DNA of 64,000 nucleotides. It comes from Streptomyces rubradiris. GTDB taxonomy: Bacteria > Actinomycetota > Actinomycetes > Streptomycetales > Streptomycetaceae. Made by a program: the position numbers and the translations under genes. This document shows, one piece after another, positions 26,954 to 35,975 of the stretch. The stretch's first letter is position 1. Each line of letters opens with the position of its first letter. The notes under the pieces are model-generated. The model searched no databases, was not told the origin of the DNA, and saw only the letters and a program-made list of their open reading frames with translations. The stretch is taken from positions 62,001 to 126,000 of the forward strand of contig NZ_BNEA01000018.1 in the NCBI RefSeq assembly GCF_016860525.1, in the 5' to 3' direction.

Positions 26954-27943
26954 TCACCCGAGGGCGTCGAGGGCCTGCGCGACCGCGTTCTCCGCCGTGA
27001 TCCCGGCGTGGTGCAGCAGGAACTCCTCGCCTCCCACCAGGTCGTAGTGGACGTCCGGTACGCCGATGCGCCGCACCGGCGGACCCCCGGCCTCGGCCAT
27101 CACCTCGCAGACGGCACTCCCGAGCCCTCCGATGGCCCGATGGTCCTCGATGGTCACCACGGCCTCGGCGTTGGCGCTCGCGTGCAGCACGGCTTCCCGG
27201 TCGAACGGCTTGACGGTGTGCATGTTCAGGTGCCCGGCGCTCACCCCGCGCGCCGCGAGTTCGCGCGCCGCCCGGGCCGCGACCAGGTTGGGGTGGGGAC
27301 CGGTGGCGACGAACAGTACCCGGCCCGGGTCGCGCAGGACGCTCGCCCTGCCCAGCACGAACGGGGCGCGCTCCTGGTACAGCGGGGCCGTGGCCTGGCG
27401 CCCGAGCCGCAGGTACACCGGTCCGGCGTCCTCGGCGATCGCGACGGTGGCCTGCGCCGTCTCCCAGGCGTCGGCGGGCACCACCACCGTCATATGGGGC
27501 AGCATGCGGATCGCCCCGAGGTCCTCCAGCGAGTGGTGCGTGGGCCCGTAATGGCCCGAGGCCAGCCCCGCGTGGGTGCCCACGATCTTGACCGGAAGGT
27601 TGGCGCCGGCCACGTCGATCTTGATCTGTTCGAAGGCGCGGGCGATGGCGAAGGGGCTCATGGCGTTGGCGAAGACCGGGCGTGCCGACACCGTCATGCC
27701 GGCGGCCACCCCGATCAGGTTCTGTTCCGCGATGCCGAGGTCCACGTGCTGGCGCGGCAGTTCCAGCGCGAAGTGGTCCTCGAAGTTCATGTCCGCGGTC
27801 AGACACATCAGGTTCGGGTTCTCCCGCGCGAGGGCGAGCAGCATCATGGCGTACGCGTTGCGGCTCTCGATCGTCGAGCGGTTGTCCCAGACGTGGTCGA
27901 GGACTTCCGCGACGGTGCGGCGGGCTGTGATCTCCGTGCTCAT
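26954..27943 (-). CDS. transketolase C-terminal subunit (split transketolase)
   Basis: 329 residues covering the pyrimidine-binding and C-terminal domains: RNAYAMMLLALA, GIAEQNLIGVAAG (the catalytic Glu), then GPTHHSLEDLGAIR and a C-terminal GGLGSAVCEV. Its ATG overlaps the stop of the N-terminal subunit gene (ATGA). Split transketolases occur in several actinobacterial antibiotic clusters (rifamycin for one) and transfer two-carbon ketol units using ThDP. Here it is the last gene of a minus-strand unit with an ATP-grasp ligase, so it probably makes or modifies a two-carbon-extended building block. Confidence 0.92.
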   Translation of the reverse strand: MSTEITARRTVAEVLDHVWDNRSTIESRNAYAMMLLALARENPNLMCLTADMNFEDHFALELPRQHVDLGIAEQNLIGVAAGMTVSARPVFANAMSPFAIARAFEQIKIDVAGANLPVKIVGTHAGLASGHYGPTHHSLEDLGAIRMLPHMTVVVPADAWETAQATVAIAEDAGPVYLRLGRQATAPLYQERAPFVLGRASVLRDPGRVLFVATGPHPNLVAARAARELAARGVSAGHLNMHTVKPFDREAVLHASANAEAVVTIEDHRAIGGLGSAVCEVMAEAGGPPVRRIGVPDVHYDLVGGEEFLLHHAGITAENAVAQALDALG

Positions 27944-28770
27944 GCCCCGGCGCCCTCCAGCTCCGCGAGTGCCCGGCTGCGTGCGTCCGCGTCGAGGGTC
28001 GCCGAGTGGCTCCGCTTGGTGTTCTCCAGACCGGGTACGCCGCGCGCCTTGATCGTGCGGGCGAGGACGACGGTCGGCCGGCCCGGTTCGACGGGGGCGT
28101 TCAGCGCCGCGCGGATCTGGTCGTGGTCGTGGCCGTCGACCGGGAGCACGCGCCAGCCGAACCCCGCCCACTTGTCGGTCAGGGGCTCCAGTGACATGCA
28201 GTCGTCGGTACGGCCGCTGATCTGCCAGCCGTTGCGGTCGACGATCGCGGTCAGGTTGTCGGCGCCGTGATGCGCCGCCGCCATCGCCGCCTCCCAGTTG
28301 GAGCCCTCCTGCAGCTCCCCGTCGCCGAGGATCACGAAGGCCCGCTTGTCGTGCCCGCAGCGCCGGCCCGCGAGCGCCACCCCGAGGCCCAGCGGGAGTC
28401 CGTGCCCGAGCGCGCCGGTGGAGAAGTCCACACCCGGCAGGCGCTTCATGGGGTGGCCGCCGAGCCGGCTGTGCTCCTCGGCATAGGTGGCCAGCTCCGC
28501 CTCCGGGATGACCCCGGTCGCGGCGAGTACCGCGTACAGGGCGGCGGAGGCCTGTCCTTTGCTGAGGATCAGGTGGTCACGGTCCTGCGACGGTCCCTGG
28601 CCCGCCGGGTCGCGCAGCACCTCGGCGTAGAGCACGGCCAGCAGGTCGGCGATCGACAGACTGCCGCCGATGTGCACGCCGTTGGGGGAGGCGCTCATCT
28701 CGATGACCTTGCGCCGGATGTCCAGGGCTAGTTGCCTCGCCGTGATCCGCGCAGGCGACTGTGTGAGCAT
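27940..28770 (-). CDS. transketolase N-terminal (ThDP-binding) subunit
   Basis: 276 residues: HIGGSLSIADLLAVLY, LSKGQASAALYA, HPMKRLPGVDFSTGALGHGL and the ThDP/Mg motif GDGELQEGSNWEA ending in DRNGWQISG. ATG 28770 with GGAAGGA about eleven bases upstream. It pairs with the overlapping downstream gene to form one enzyme. About 110 bp separate it from the ATP-grasp gene upstream, suggesting one operon. Confidence 0.92.
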   Translation of the reverse strand: MLTQSPARITARQLALDIRRKVIEMSASPNGVHIGGSLSIADLLAVLYAEVLRDPAGQGPSQDRDHLILSKGQASAALYAVLAATGVIPEAELATYAEEHSRLGGHPMKRLPGVDFSTGALGHGLPLGLGVALAGRRCGHDKRAFVILGDGELQEGSNWEAAMAAAHHGADNLTAIVDRNGWQISGRTDDCMSLEPLTDKWAGFGWRVLPVDGHDHDQIRAALNAPVEPGRPTVVLARTIKARGVPGLENTKRSHSATLDADARSRALAELEGAGA

Positions 28771-28881
28771 GTGGGATGAATCCTTCCGAGAGCCGCCCGA
28801 TGCGGTGATCGGCGGGGCAGAAAGCGGGCGTTCGCCGGGCCGGGGGAGCGTCCGGTGGGGTCAGACCACACCACAGGCGGT

Positions 28882-30213
28882 CTAGGGCGCCGTGGACCGG
28901 ATACGGAAGACCGATTCGCGGACGGACGCGACGAAGTTGTAGTCGATCTCCAGCGTGACGGGGTCCGGGTGCGTCATGAACACCCGCAGCGGGCTGGTGA
29001 GCAGGTCGTGGGTGGGCACGATGACATCGCCCGGCTGCCGCTTGACCACGAGATCCACCACGGAGGGACGGTCGCGGATCGCCTGGACCACCGCCTCGTC
29101 GACGGAGTCCACCGTCCCGGACAGCTCCGTCGGCGCGTTGTAGACGACGGCCGGCTGACGGCGCTCGTAGACACCGTCGCCGTAGCGGCTGAGGAAGTCC
29201 TGGGGGCGGAGGTAGGCCAGCGCGGTCAGGTCGGCGCTGTTGACGCCGATGGCCTTGTCGTGGAAGGCGGGGTGAAGGTGTCCGTTGACCCGGGCGCCGA
29301 TCTCCACCAGGGCGGGACCGTCGTCGGTGATGATCAGCTCGGTGTGCGCGGGCCCGTGGTGGATGCCCACGGCGTCGAGCACGGAACGGGTGTAGGAGAT
29401 CAGCGCCTCGACGGCCGGAGTGTCCGACGGCAGCAGGATGTCGCGGTTGTAGATGGGCTTGCCGTTGGGCAGCAGGCGCTTCTCGTACTGCCACACCCCG
29501 CACACGTAGGCATGGCCGTCGACGCTCACGGTGTCCACGATGTACTCCGTGCCCTCCAGGTAACTCTGCACGAGCACCTTGGTGTTGGCACCGTTGAACA
29601 CGGTGGTGCTGGACAGGACCGACCGGAAGGCGGAGCGCAGCGCCTCGGCGTTGCGGCAGATGGTGACCTCGTCGGTGGACGCGGACGCCAGCGGCTTGGC
29701 CACGCACGGCCAGTGTCCAAAGGCGTCGGCCCAGGAGACGGCCTCCTCGACGTCGTCGGTGAGCAGCTGCCGCGCGGTACGCAGCCCGGCCGCGGCGACC
29801 GTCTCGATCATCTTGTACTTGTCACGGCGCGCGTCGGACAGCTTGGTCCCGTTCGTTCGTACGTTCAGGGCCTCGCTGAGACGGTCCGCCAGCAGGACGC
29901 CGGGTTCCTGGCCGGGCAACACGAACAGCGGCGCCACCTCCCTCAGGATCTGCTCGGTGCTGCCGTCGACGTCGTAGACCAGCGAGTCGAGGTAGGCGGA
30001 CCGTTCCCATGGCTGCATGCGGGAGATCGGCTCGGCGGAGCTTTGCACATGGATCACCTCGGCCCCCAGCCGGTTGAAGGCCGCGGGCAGGTAGTTGCCC
30101 GTCCCGTAGGCGTCGACCAGGACTCCCACCGCTCGGCCCCTGGCCTTGCGTACCACCTCCACGGAGCGGTCCGCCGGTTCTTCGGTACTTGTGTCCACGC
30201 TCAGCACAGTCAT
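28882..30213 (-). CDS. ATP-grasp carboxylate-amine ligase
   Basis: 443 residues. An N-terminal Rossmann-like domain (about 25-120) precedes an ATP-grasp domain: DKYKMIETVAAAGLRTARQ (about 130-150), WPCVAKPLASASTDEV (the ATP-binding Lys and small-residue loop), and the metal-binding end HTELIITDDGPALVEIGARVNGH (Glu and Asn present). This resembles L-amino acid ligases and peptide ligases of antibiotic clusters such as BacD-type enzymes. It would couple an amino acid or small acid to an amine through an acyl phosphate. ATG with GGGAGAA seven bases upstream. First gene of the split-transketolase operon. Confidence 0.88.
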   Translation of the reverse strand: MTVLSVDTSTEEPADRSVEVVRKARGRAVGVLVDAYGTGNYLPAAFNRLGAEVIHVQSSAEPISRMQPWERSAYLDSLVYDVDGSTEQILREVAPLFVLPGQEPGVLLADRLSEALNVRTNGTKLSDARRDKYKMIETVAAAGLRTARQLLTDDVEEAVSWADAFGHWPCVAKPLASASTDEVTICRNAEALRSAFRSVLSSTTVFNGANTKVLVQSYLEGTEYIVDTVSVDGHAYVCGVWQYEKRLLPNGKPIYNRDILLPSDTPAVEALISYTRSVLDAVGIHHGPAHTELIITDDGPALVEIGARVNGHLHPAFHDKAIGVNSADLTALAYLRPQDFLSRYGDGVYERRQPAVVYNAPTELSGTVDSVDEAVVQAIRDRPSVVDLVVKRQPGDVIVPTHDLLTSPLRVFMTHPDPVTLEIDYNFVASVRESVFRIRSTAP

Positions 30214-30482
30214 CGGGTTCTCCCGCTGTCGAGTCGTCGCGGTTTGCGTTCAGCAACGTAGGAGCCGGGGCACGCCGGAGGGCCGGACGATACGACTTGA
30301 GACACATGGTGTGCCCCCCAAAGGCACACGGCCGGCCCGGTGCGGGCGCCCGGCGGGACGGACGGAGCCGGGGGAGAGGGCCGGACGGAGAGCGCTTGCG
30401 GCGGACCCGCGGGCCGGGAGCGTCGCCTCCCTTGCGCCCGGGCCCCGCGAGGGCCCGCCTCGGGCTCCGGCCGCGCCGCCGC

Positions 30483-31172
30483 TCAGGTCGCCACGCGGAG
30501 CCGGCGGACCGTTCCGGCGTCGGCGGGGTGGATCAGACGCATCGACGCGGCCTTGTTGACGGCGTCGAGCCGGCTGACCGCGTTCAGCTTGTCGAAGATG
30601 TTGCTCAGGTGCCGTTTGACGGTGCCCTCCGCTATCCCCAGCTGCACCGCGATCTGACGGTTGCTCAGGGCGGCGGCCGCGTGGGTGAGCACCTCCAGCT
30701 CGCGTGCCGACAGTTCCGGCCCGAGTGCCGGACCGCCGCGCGTGGCGCGCGGCGGCGTCCGGCGCAGCGGCAGCGTCACCGTCTGATAGGAGAGCGCCGA
30801 GCGCTGGCCCCGGACGGCGTCGGCGAGGGTGCCGTAACCGACGCTCTTGTGCAGATAGCCGTGGATGCCCAGATCCAGCAGCCCCTGGACCAACCGCGGT
30901 TGCTCCAGCATGGACAGCACCAGCACCCGGCAGGCCGGGACGCCGTGCAGCAGACGGCTCACGAGGGCTTCGCGGTCGTCCGCCGGCACCATCTGGACAT
31001 CGACGACCACCAGGTCGGGACGGGTACGCGCGATCACGGTGAGCAGTTCGGCCCCCTGACTCGCCTGCCCCACGATGTCGATGCCGGGGTCCGTGTCCAG
31101 CAGCGCGCACAAGGACTCACGCAGCAGCCGCTGCTCGTCTGCGATCACAACGCGTATGGGAGCGTGGGACAT
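30483..31172 (-). CDS. NarL/FixJ-type response regulator
   Basis: 229 residues: receiver domain with the acidic pair in VVIADEQ, phospho-acceptor in LVVVDVQM and the switch Lys in YLHKSV, followed by a LuxR helix-turn-helix (LSARELEVLTHAAAALSNRQIAVQL, then EGTVKRHLSNIFDKL). ATG 31172. No histidine kinase gene is in the window. It lies 270 bp upstream of the ATP-grasp/transketolase operon in the same direction and may regulate it. The 440 bp upstream hold no gene apart from the candidate at 31613. Confidence 0.9.
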   Translation of the reverse strand: MSHAPIRVVIADEQRLLRESLCALLDTDPGIDIVGQASQGAELLTVIARTRPDLVVVDVQMVPADDREALVSRLLHGVPACRVLVLSMLEQPRLVQGLLDLGIHGYLHKSVGYGTLADAVRGQRSALSYQTVTLPLRRTPPRATRGGPALGPELSARELEVLTHAAAALSNRQIAVQLGIAEGTVKRHLSNIFDKLNAVSRLDAVNKAASMRLIHPADAGTVRRLRVAT

Positions 31173-31612
31173 GGCAGGCAGTACTCCTGTGTCCGGGCCG
31201 AGTGGGTGGGCGGCGCGCCAAGCCTTCGTACGTCTCGGGAAGGGGAGTGCGTGTCGACACCGCGGTGCGTCATGCCGGCCGGGACCGCGGGGCGGATCCG
31301 GGCCGGACAGGACCGGGAACGCTCCGCATCGCGCGTCCACGCTCTCCACGGTGACCCATGAGGGGCCTGCCGGCCGCCTGGGGTGCACCGCAATCACGTT
31401 AGCGGCGTCTCGCAGCCGGGCCTATATGCGCTTTTCACGACGTCGGTGAACACCGCGCGCGGCGGGCCCGCCGGGGCCGGGCCCGGATGTGCCTTTGAGT
31501 GTGCCCGCGTGTGACGGAAGTCGTAGCACCGGCGGCCGGGCGGCGTGCGGCGCCTAGGTTGTGGGCGTCCGCGGGCCGAACGGGGCCCTGAGAGCTACAG
31601 GAAGGAGTGCCG

Positions 31613-31870
31613 GTGATGCCCTCGGCCCGATCTCCTGTGACGCGAGGACACCGCGGCCACGGCTGCGGTGAGGACGCCTTGGTGCCTCACGGAACGACGA
31701 GACCGCCGGGGGTGCCGGTCGGCCGGCGCGCCCTCCCGGCCCTGCCCCTGGACCGCGCGGCGGGGCTTTGCCCGCGGTGTGGCGCGCCGGCGCACCGCGC
31801 ACGACCCGGCAGGAGGCCGGCCACACGCTCGGAGCCCGGGAGGAGACCGGTGCTCCCCGTCTCGCCGTGA
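31613..31870 (+). CDS. possible small protein, 85 aa, ahead of ATP-grasp gene
   Basis: A short frame with a good ribosome site (GGAAGGAG, five bases before GTG-ATG). The product is Arg/Pro-rich, with a C-P-R-C-G-A-P-A-H segment that could bind Zn. No homologue recognised and codon use is only moderately biased. It ends 35 bp before the ATP-grasp-like gene. It could be a leader, a peptide substrate or chance. Confidence 0.33.
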   Translation: MMPSARSPVTRGHRGHGCGEDALVPHGTTRPPGVPVGRRALPALPLDRAAGLCPRCGAPAHRARPGRRPATRSEPGRRPVLPVSP

Positions 31871-31905
31871 CAGCCGCGGCCCGTCAGGAGAAGGAAGCGG
31901 ACGGC

Positions 31906-33159
31906 GTGAAGAAGGTCATTGTCCTCGGCGTCGATGCCACCGGCGCCAAGTACGTGCCGCGGGCTCTTCGGTCGGCCGGCTACGAACCGGTGTTCCTCGC
32001 CGATCCGGACGCCTTCGCCGGCCAGGCCGCGGACCGCCTGAGGGAGTGCGCCTGCTTCCCGGTGGACCCCGACGAGCGGGCCGCGGTCCTGCGCCTGCTG
32101 GCCGAGGAACCCTCGATCACCGAGGACGCCGTCGCCATCACCGGCCTGCACGGCGAGAAGTTCCCGCTGATCGCCGAGATCGCCGCCACCTACGGCCTGC
32201 ACGGACCGGACCCGGTGGCCGTACGACTGTCCTCCAAGGGCGAAGTCGCCGCGCTCGTACCGGAGTTCATTCCGCCGACGTTGTGCTTCACAGGGGTTCA
32301 GGCCGCCCGGCTGGCGGTGGACCCGGCCGCCTGCGCGCCGGCGCCCTCCGGGCATGTCCTCAAACCGGCCGGCCAGGCCGTCGCGCGCGGCGCGGCACGG
32401 CTGCGCCGGGGGGCGGGGCCCGTGGACGTGTGGAACGCGGTGGCCGCCACCGGCCTGTCGCGGTACGCCGCCCACCCGTGGGTGCTGCAGGCGGACATCA
32501 GCGGGCCGCTGTTCAGCCTGGAGGGATATGTCTGCGGCGGCCGGACCGTGTTCATCGACTTCGCCCGGCGCGGGCGCGTCGCCTGGTCCGAGGTGAGCAG
32601 CCTGCTGCCCGCCGAACGGCGGCTGCCGAGGGGAGCGGAGGAACGCTGCAAGACGGCCGTGGTCACGCTGGTCGAGCGCTCCGGGCTCGGCCAGGGCTAC
32701 TTCCACTGCGAGTTCCTCTTCGACGACGGGCGGCCGTACCTCATCGACGCCGACATCGGACACCTCGGCCGGACCGCCGTCGTCGAGCAGCTCGCCCTCT
32801 CCCACGGCCTGGACCCCGCCGGGATCCTCGCCCATGTGCTCCTCCTCGGCCTGCCGGCCGTCGGCGTCGGCCCCGGACCCGCCTACCGTCCCCAGGGCAG
32901 CGGCAGCTCCACCCTGTCCTACTACTACGGCATCGAAACGGGCGGGCGCATCCTCTCGGTGACCGTGCCGGAAGGCGGACGCTGCCTGCACACCCAGGTC
33001 GTGCCGGACGGCGCCCGGGTGAGCCCCGTGGGTTGCGGCGACGCCGGCCGGGTGGGCATGCTCACCGGTCCGGCCAGCGACGTGGCACGCGAGATCGGCA
33101 CCGTCGTCGTGCACACCACCGACGGCCCCCGCCGTGCCGCCTGGGTGGCGCCGACATGA
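31906..33159 (+). CDS. ATP-grasp-like protein with altered metal site
   Basis: 417 residues from GTG 31906 (AAGGAAG upstream). N-terminal VIVLGVDATGAKYVPRALRSAGY is the pre-ATP-grasp Rossmann strand; SGHVLKPAGQ supplies the ATP-binding Lys; LQADISGPLFSLEGYVCGG and HCEFLFDDGRPYLIDADIGH form the end of the ATP-grasp fold. Where typical enzymes have E-x-N-x-R, this protein has D-A-D-I-G, so its metal ligation differs or it has lost ligase activity. Second ATP-grasp in the cluster, followed 240 bp later by the aspartokinase. Possibly activates a carboxylate for amide or ester formation. Confidence 0.75.
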   Translation: MKKVIVLGVDATGAKYVPRALRSAGYEPVFLADPDAFAGQAADRLRECACFPVDPDERAAVLRLLAEEPSITEDAVAITGLHGEKFPLIAEIAATYGLHGPDPVAVRLSSKGEVAALVPEFIPPTLCFTGVQAARLAVDPAACAPAPSGHVLKPAGQAVARGAARLRRGAGPVDVWNAVAATGLSRYAAHPWVLQADISGPLFSLEGYVCGGRTVFIDFARRGRVAWSEVSSLLPAERRLPRGAEERCKTAVVTLVERSGLGQGYFHCEFLFDDGRPYLIDADIGHLGRTAVVEQLALSHGLDPAGILAHVLLLGLPAVGVGPGPAYRPQGSGSSTLSYYYGIETGGRILSVTVPEGGRCLHTQVVPDGARVSPVGCGDAGRVGMLTGPASDVAREIGTVVVHTTDGPRRAAWVAPT

Positions 33160-33401
33160 GCGGCGAGCGTGCGGTCCCGCCCGGCGGCCCGACGGTCCGC
33201 GCCGCCCGCTGCACCCGGAGCGGGCCGTACCCGTTGCGCGCCGGGCGGCCGGCGGCCCGGCTCCCGTCACTTCTCCACCGGCCTGTGCCGTCGCGGTCCG
33301 GCCGTCTTCCACCGCTGGTCCGATGCCCAGGCGCACACCGCCGATACCGCGTCGGCGGCCCGGTGCACGGCCGACTCCGCAACCTGACAGGAAGGGACAT
33401 C

Positions 33402-34718
33402 GTGGCAGCCGCACCCTCCACCCCCCAGCGCCCCGCCGCCGGTCCGCGGCCGGTCCGCGTCCTCAAATTCGGCGGGACCTCGATGGGGACGACCCCTGAA
33501 GCGCTCGCCCGGATCGCGCGCATCGTGGCCTCGGTCCACCGGCACAGCGACGTCGCGGTGGTCGTCTCCGCCCGCGGTGACGCCACCGACCGGCTCATCG
33601 AGGAGGCACACAGCGCGAGCGCGACACCCCCCGCCCGTGAACTGGACCAGCTGATGGCCACAGGAGAGGCCCGCTCCGCCGCCCTGCTCGCCATCGCCCT
33701 CGACGAACTCCGCGTCCCCGCCGTCTCCCTGCTCGGGGGCCAGGCAGGGTTCACCGTGTCCGGCAGACACACCGACGGGCGCATCCAGGACATCGCCACC
33801 GCACGGCTGCGCCAGATCCTGGCCCGCGGGGAGGTGGCCGTCGTGGCCGGTTTCCAGGGGGTGAACGAGGCCGGTGACGTCGTCACCCTGGGCCGGGGCG
33901 GTTCGGACACCTCCGCCGTGGCCCTGGCCGTGGCGCTCGGCGCCGCCGTGTGCGAGATCTACACGGACGTCGACGGCGTCTTCTCGGCCGACCCGCGCGT
34001 CGTGCCGCAGGCGCACCTCATCCCGGTCATCCGCAACAGCGTCATGTCGGAGATGGCCCAGTCCGGCGCCCGCGTCCTGCACCCGCGCTCCGTGGAGCTC
34101 TCCGGCCGCGCGGGTGTCAGCCTGCACGTACGCAGCACCTTCAGTCAACGCCAGGGGACCGTCGTGGTCCCCGACCAGGAGGGAGCGGAAACCGCCATGG
34201 TCGAATCCCCGGGATCCGTGACAGCCGTCACCCACGAGCCGGGCAGCGCCCGGGTCACCGTCGTCGGCGTGGGCCCGGACGCCCCGCCGCCGGGGACGGA
34301 GGTCCTCGTCCTGCTGGCCGGCGCGTCGGTGCCGGTCGACATGATGACCCGGTTCGCCGACGCGTCCGGGCGGCACGGATGGGCCTTCACCGTGCCGGCC
34401 GCGGACGTCGCCACCGTGACCGGTCTGCTCGCGTCCCCGTCCCGCAAGGTGACGGTCGACCCGGCGGTGGCCAAGGTGTCGGTCGTCGGTGCCGGTCTGC
34501 TGAGCGACCCCCGGGTCCTCGGCCGCGCGCTGGACGCCCTGCTCGCCGTGGGGACCGAGCCGCTGGCTCTGACCACGTCGCGCAGCCGCATCTCCGTGAT
34601 GGTGGCCGAGGCGGACTGTGCGGGCGCCGTGGCCGCCCTGCACGAGGAGTTCCTTCCCGCGCCCGGGTCGCCCGGTGCGGCGCACCGGCCGACGGTCGCG
34701 GTCGGCTCGCCCGCCTGA
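33402..34718 (+). CDS. aspartate kinase
   Basis: 438 residues. KFGGTSMG (22-29) and the later VTLGRGGSDTSAVALA with YTDVDGVFSADPR are the aspartokinase signature; about 170 C-terminal residues form two ACT-like regulatory domains. GTG start behind AGGAAGGGA. It phosphorylates L-aspartate to aspartyl-4-phosphate, feeding homoserine, threonine, methionine and lysine. A pathway copy placed in a biosynthetic cluster usually increases supply of an aspartate-family precursor. This fits a threonine- or aminobutyrate-like substrate for the SyrB2-like halogenase downstream (inference). Confidence 0.93.
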   Translation: MAAAPSTPQRPAAGPRPVRVLKFGGTSMGTTPEALARIARIVASVHRHSDVAVVVSARGDATDRLIEEAHSASATPPARELDQLMATGEARSAALLAIALDELRVPAVSLLGGQAGFTVSGRHTDGRIQDIATARLRQILARGEVAVVAGFQGVNEAGDVVTLGRGGSDTSAVALAVALGAAVCEIYTDVDGVFSADPRVVPQAHLIPVIRNSVMSEMAQSGARVLHPRSVELSGRAGVSLHVRSTFSQRQGTVVVPDQEGAETAMVESPGSVTAVTHEPGSARVTVVGVGPDAPPPGTEVLVLLAGASVPVDMMTRFADASGRHGWAFTVPAADVATVTGLLASPSRKVTVDPAVAKVSVVGAGLLSDPRVLGRALDALLAVGTEPLALTTSRSRISVMVAEADCAGAVAALHEEFLPAPGSPGAAHRPTVAVGSPA

Positions 34719-34870
34719 CCCGGACGCGCCGAGGCCTGACAGGCGGGGCTGCCCGCGCGGGCGTGCGCGGCCGCAGACCGAGGCAACGGACGACGGCACC
34801 CGCGCAACTGTTCGCCGCACATGTCCAGCAGCTTTGCGTGTTTTTCGCCCGTCACGGAAAGGGACCCTTC

Positions 34871-35821
34871 ATGACCCAGCCGAATCTGTCGCGCACCGGG
34901 CGGTGCCGCCTGTCGGCACCGTTCGAGCCACGCACGACCGAGATCGCCGACGGCGTCTACGCCTACACGTCCGCCGGCGACGGCAGGTGCCCGAGCAACG
35001 CCGGCGTCATCACGGGCCCCGACGGGGTGACGATCGTCGACACGGTCGCGCCCCGGGCGCGCGCTCAGGATCTGCGCGCCTTCGTGGACGACCTGGGGGC
35101 GGGCCCGGTCCGTGTCGTCGTCAACACCCACCACCACGTCGACCACACCCTGGGCAACGCCGTCTTCCCCGGTGCCGCCGTCGTGGCGCACGTACTGGCG
35201 CGCAGCGAGATGGCGGAGTCCGCTCTGGCGCTGGCCCGGCTGTGGCCGGGCGGCGAACGGGACGAGGTCCGCCTCGTCCCGCCGTCGGTCACCTTCGACG
35301 AACGCCTCACGCTGTACAGCGGCGACCGCCGCGTCGAACTCGTCTACTGCGGACCGGCGCACACGACCAACGACGTGGTGGCGTGGCTGCCGGAGGACCG
35401 GGTGCTGTTCACCGGTGACATCGTGCTGTCCGGGGTCACCCCGTGCACCGTGACGGGATCGGTGGAGGGAACGCTGCGGGCCGTCGCGCGGCTGCGGGCG
35501 TTCGGCGCCCGTACGGTCGTGTGCGGGCGCGGTCCCCTACGCGGCTCGGACGTCTTCGACGAGACGGAGGCGTACCTGCGCTGGGTGCAGGCCGTCGCCA
35601 TGGAGGGCTGGCGGCGGGGACTGACACCGCTGCAGACCGCCGAGGAGGCGGCGCCCGGCCCGTTCGGTCACCTCAACGCCCCCGAACGCCTCGTGGGCAA
35701 CCTCTACCGTGCCTTCGCCGAACTCGACGGAGGTGCCCTGGGGCGGTCGCTGGAACTGCCCCGGGTCTTCGAGGAGACGGCACGGTTCCGCGAAGGCGCG
35801 GGCCCCGCCTGCCTGGCCTGA
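34871..35821 (+). CDS. metallo-beta-lactamase-fold hydrolase/oxygenase
   Basis: 316 residues. The metal motif THHHVDH (His87, His89, Asp91, His92) is followed by GPAHTTND and LFTGD, giving the two-metal MBL site; a helical C-terminal extension (about 215-316) is present. ATG 34871. Cytoplasmic; the family includes thioesterases, glyoxalase II-like hydrolases and diiron oxygenases, so the reaction is open. It starts 150 bp after the aspartokinase in the same direction and ends before the ARE-like site at 35862. Confidence 0.82.
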   Translation: MTQPNLSRTGRCRLSAPFEPRTTEIADGVYAYTSAGDGRCPSNAGVITGPDGVTIVDTVAPRARAQDLRAFVDDLGAGPVRVVVNTHHHVDHTLGNAVFPGAAVVAHVLARSEMAESALALARLWPGGERDEVRLVPPSVTFDERLTLYSGDRRVELVYCGPAHTTNDVVAWLPEDRVLFTGDIVLSGVTPCTVTGSVEGTLRAVARLRAFGARTVVCGRGPLRGSDVFDETEAYLRWVQAVAMEGWRRGLTPLQTAEEAAPGPFGHLNAPERLVGNLYRAFAELDGGALGRSLELPRVFEETARFREGAGPACLA

Positions 35822-35861
35822 AACCGGGCGCCGCCCGGCGGGCCTCCCCTGGTCCATTGAC

Positions 35862-35881
35862 AAAACCGCTCGGTTGGTTTT
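35862..35881. promoter_or_regulatory. ARE-like site before the AspH-like operon
   Basis: AAAACCGCTCGGTTGGTTTT, about 95 bp before the GTG at 35976 and upstream of a three-gene run ending with the exporter. If real, it puts biosynthesis genes directly under receptor control. Confidence 0.5.
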
Positions 35882-35975
35882 CTGTGGCTGCGTCGGCGCA
35901 GCCCACACCGTCCGAGCGTCCTCAGCGAGCACCTCTCCCACCAGAACACTCAGCCATCCGATGGAAGGAACAGAC

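Noticed and set aside
31668..33401. Upstream extension of the aspartokinase frame across the ATP-grasp-like gene
   Set aside because: It is out of frame with the ATP-grasp-like protein, Arg/Gly/Pro-rich and without motifs; the kinase signature begins after the GTG at 33402 with its own ribosome site.
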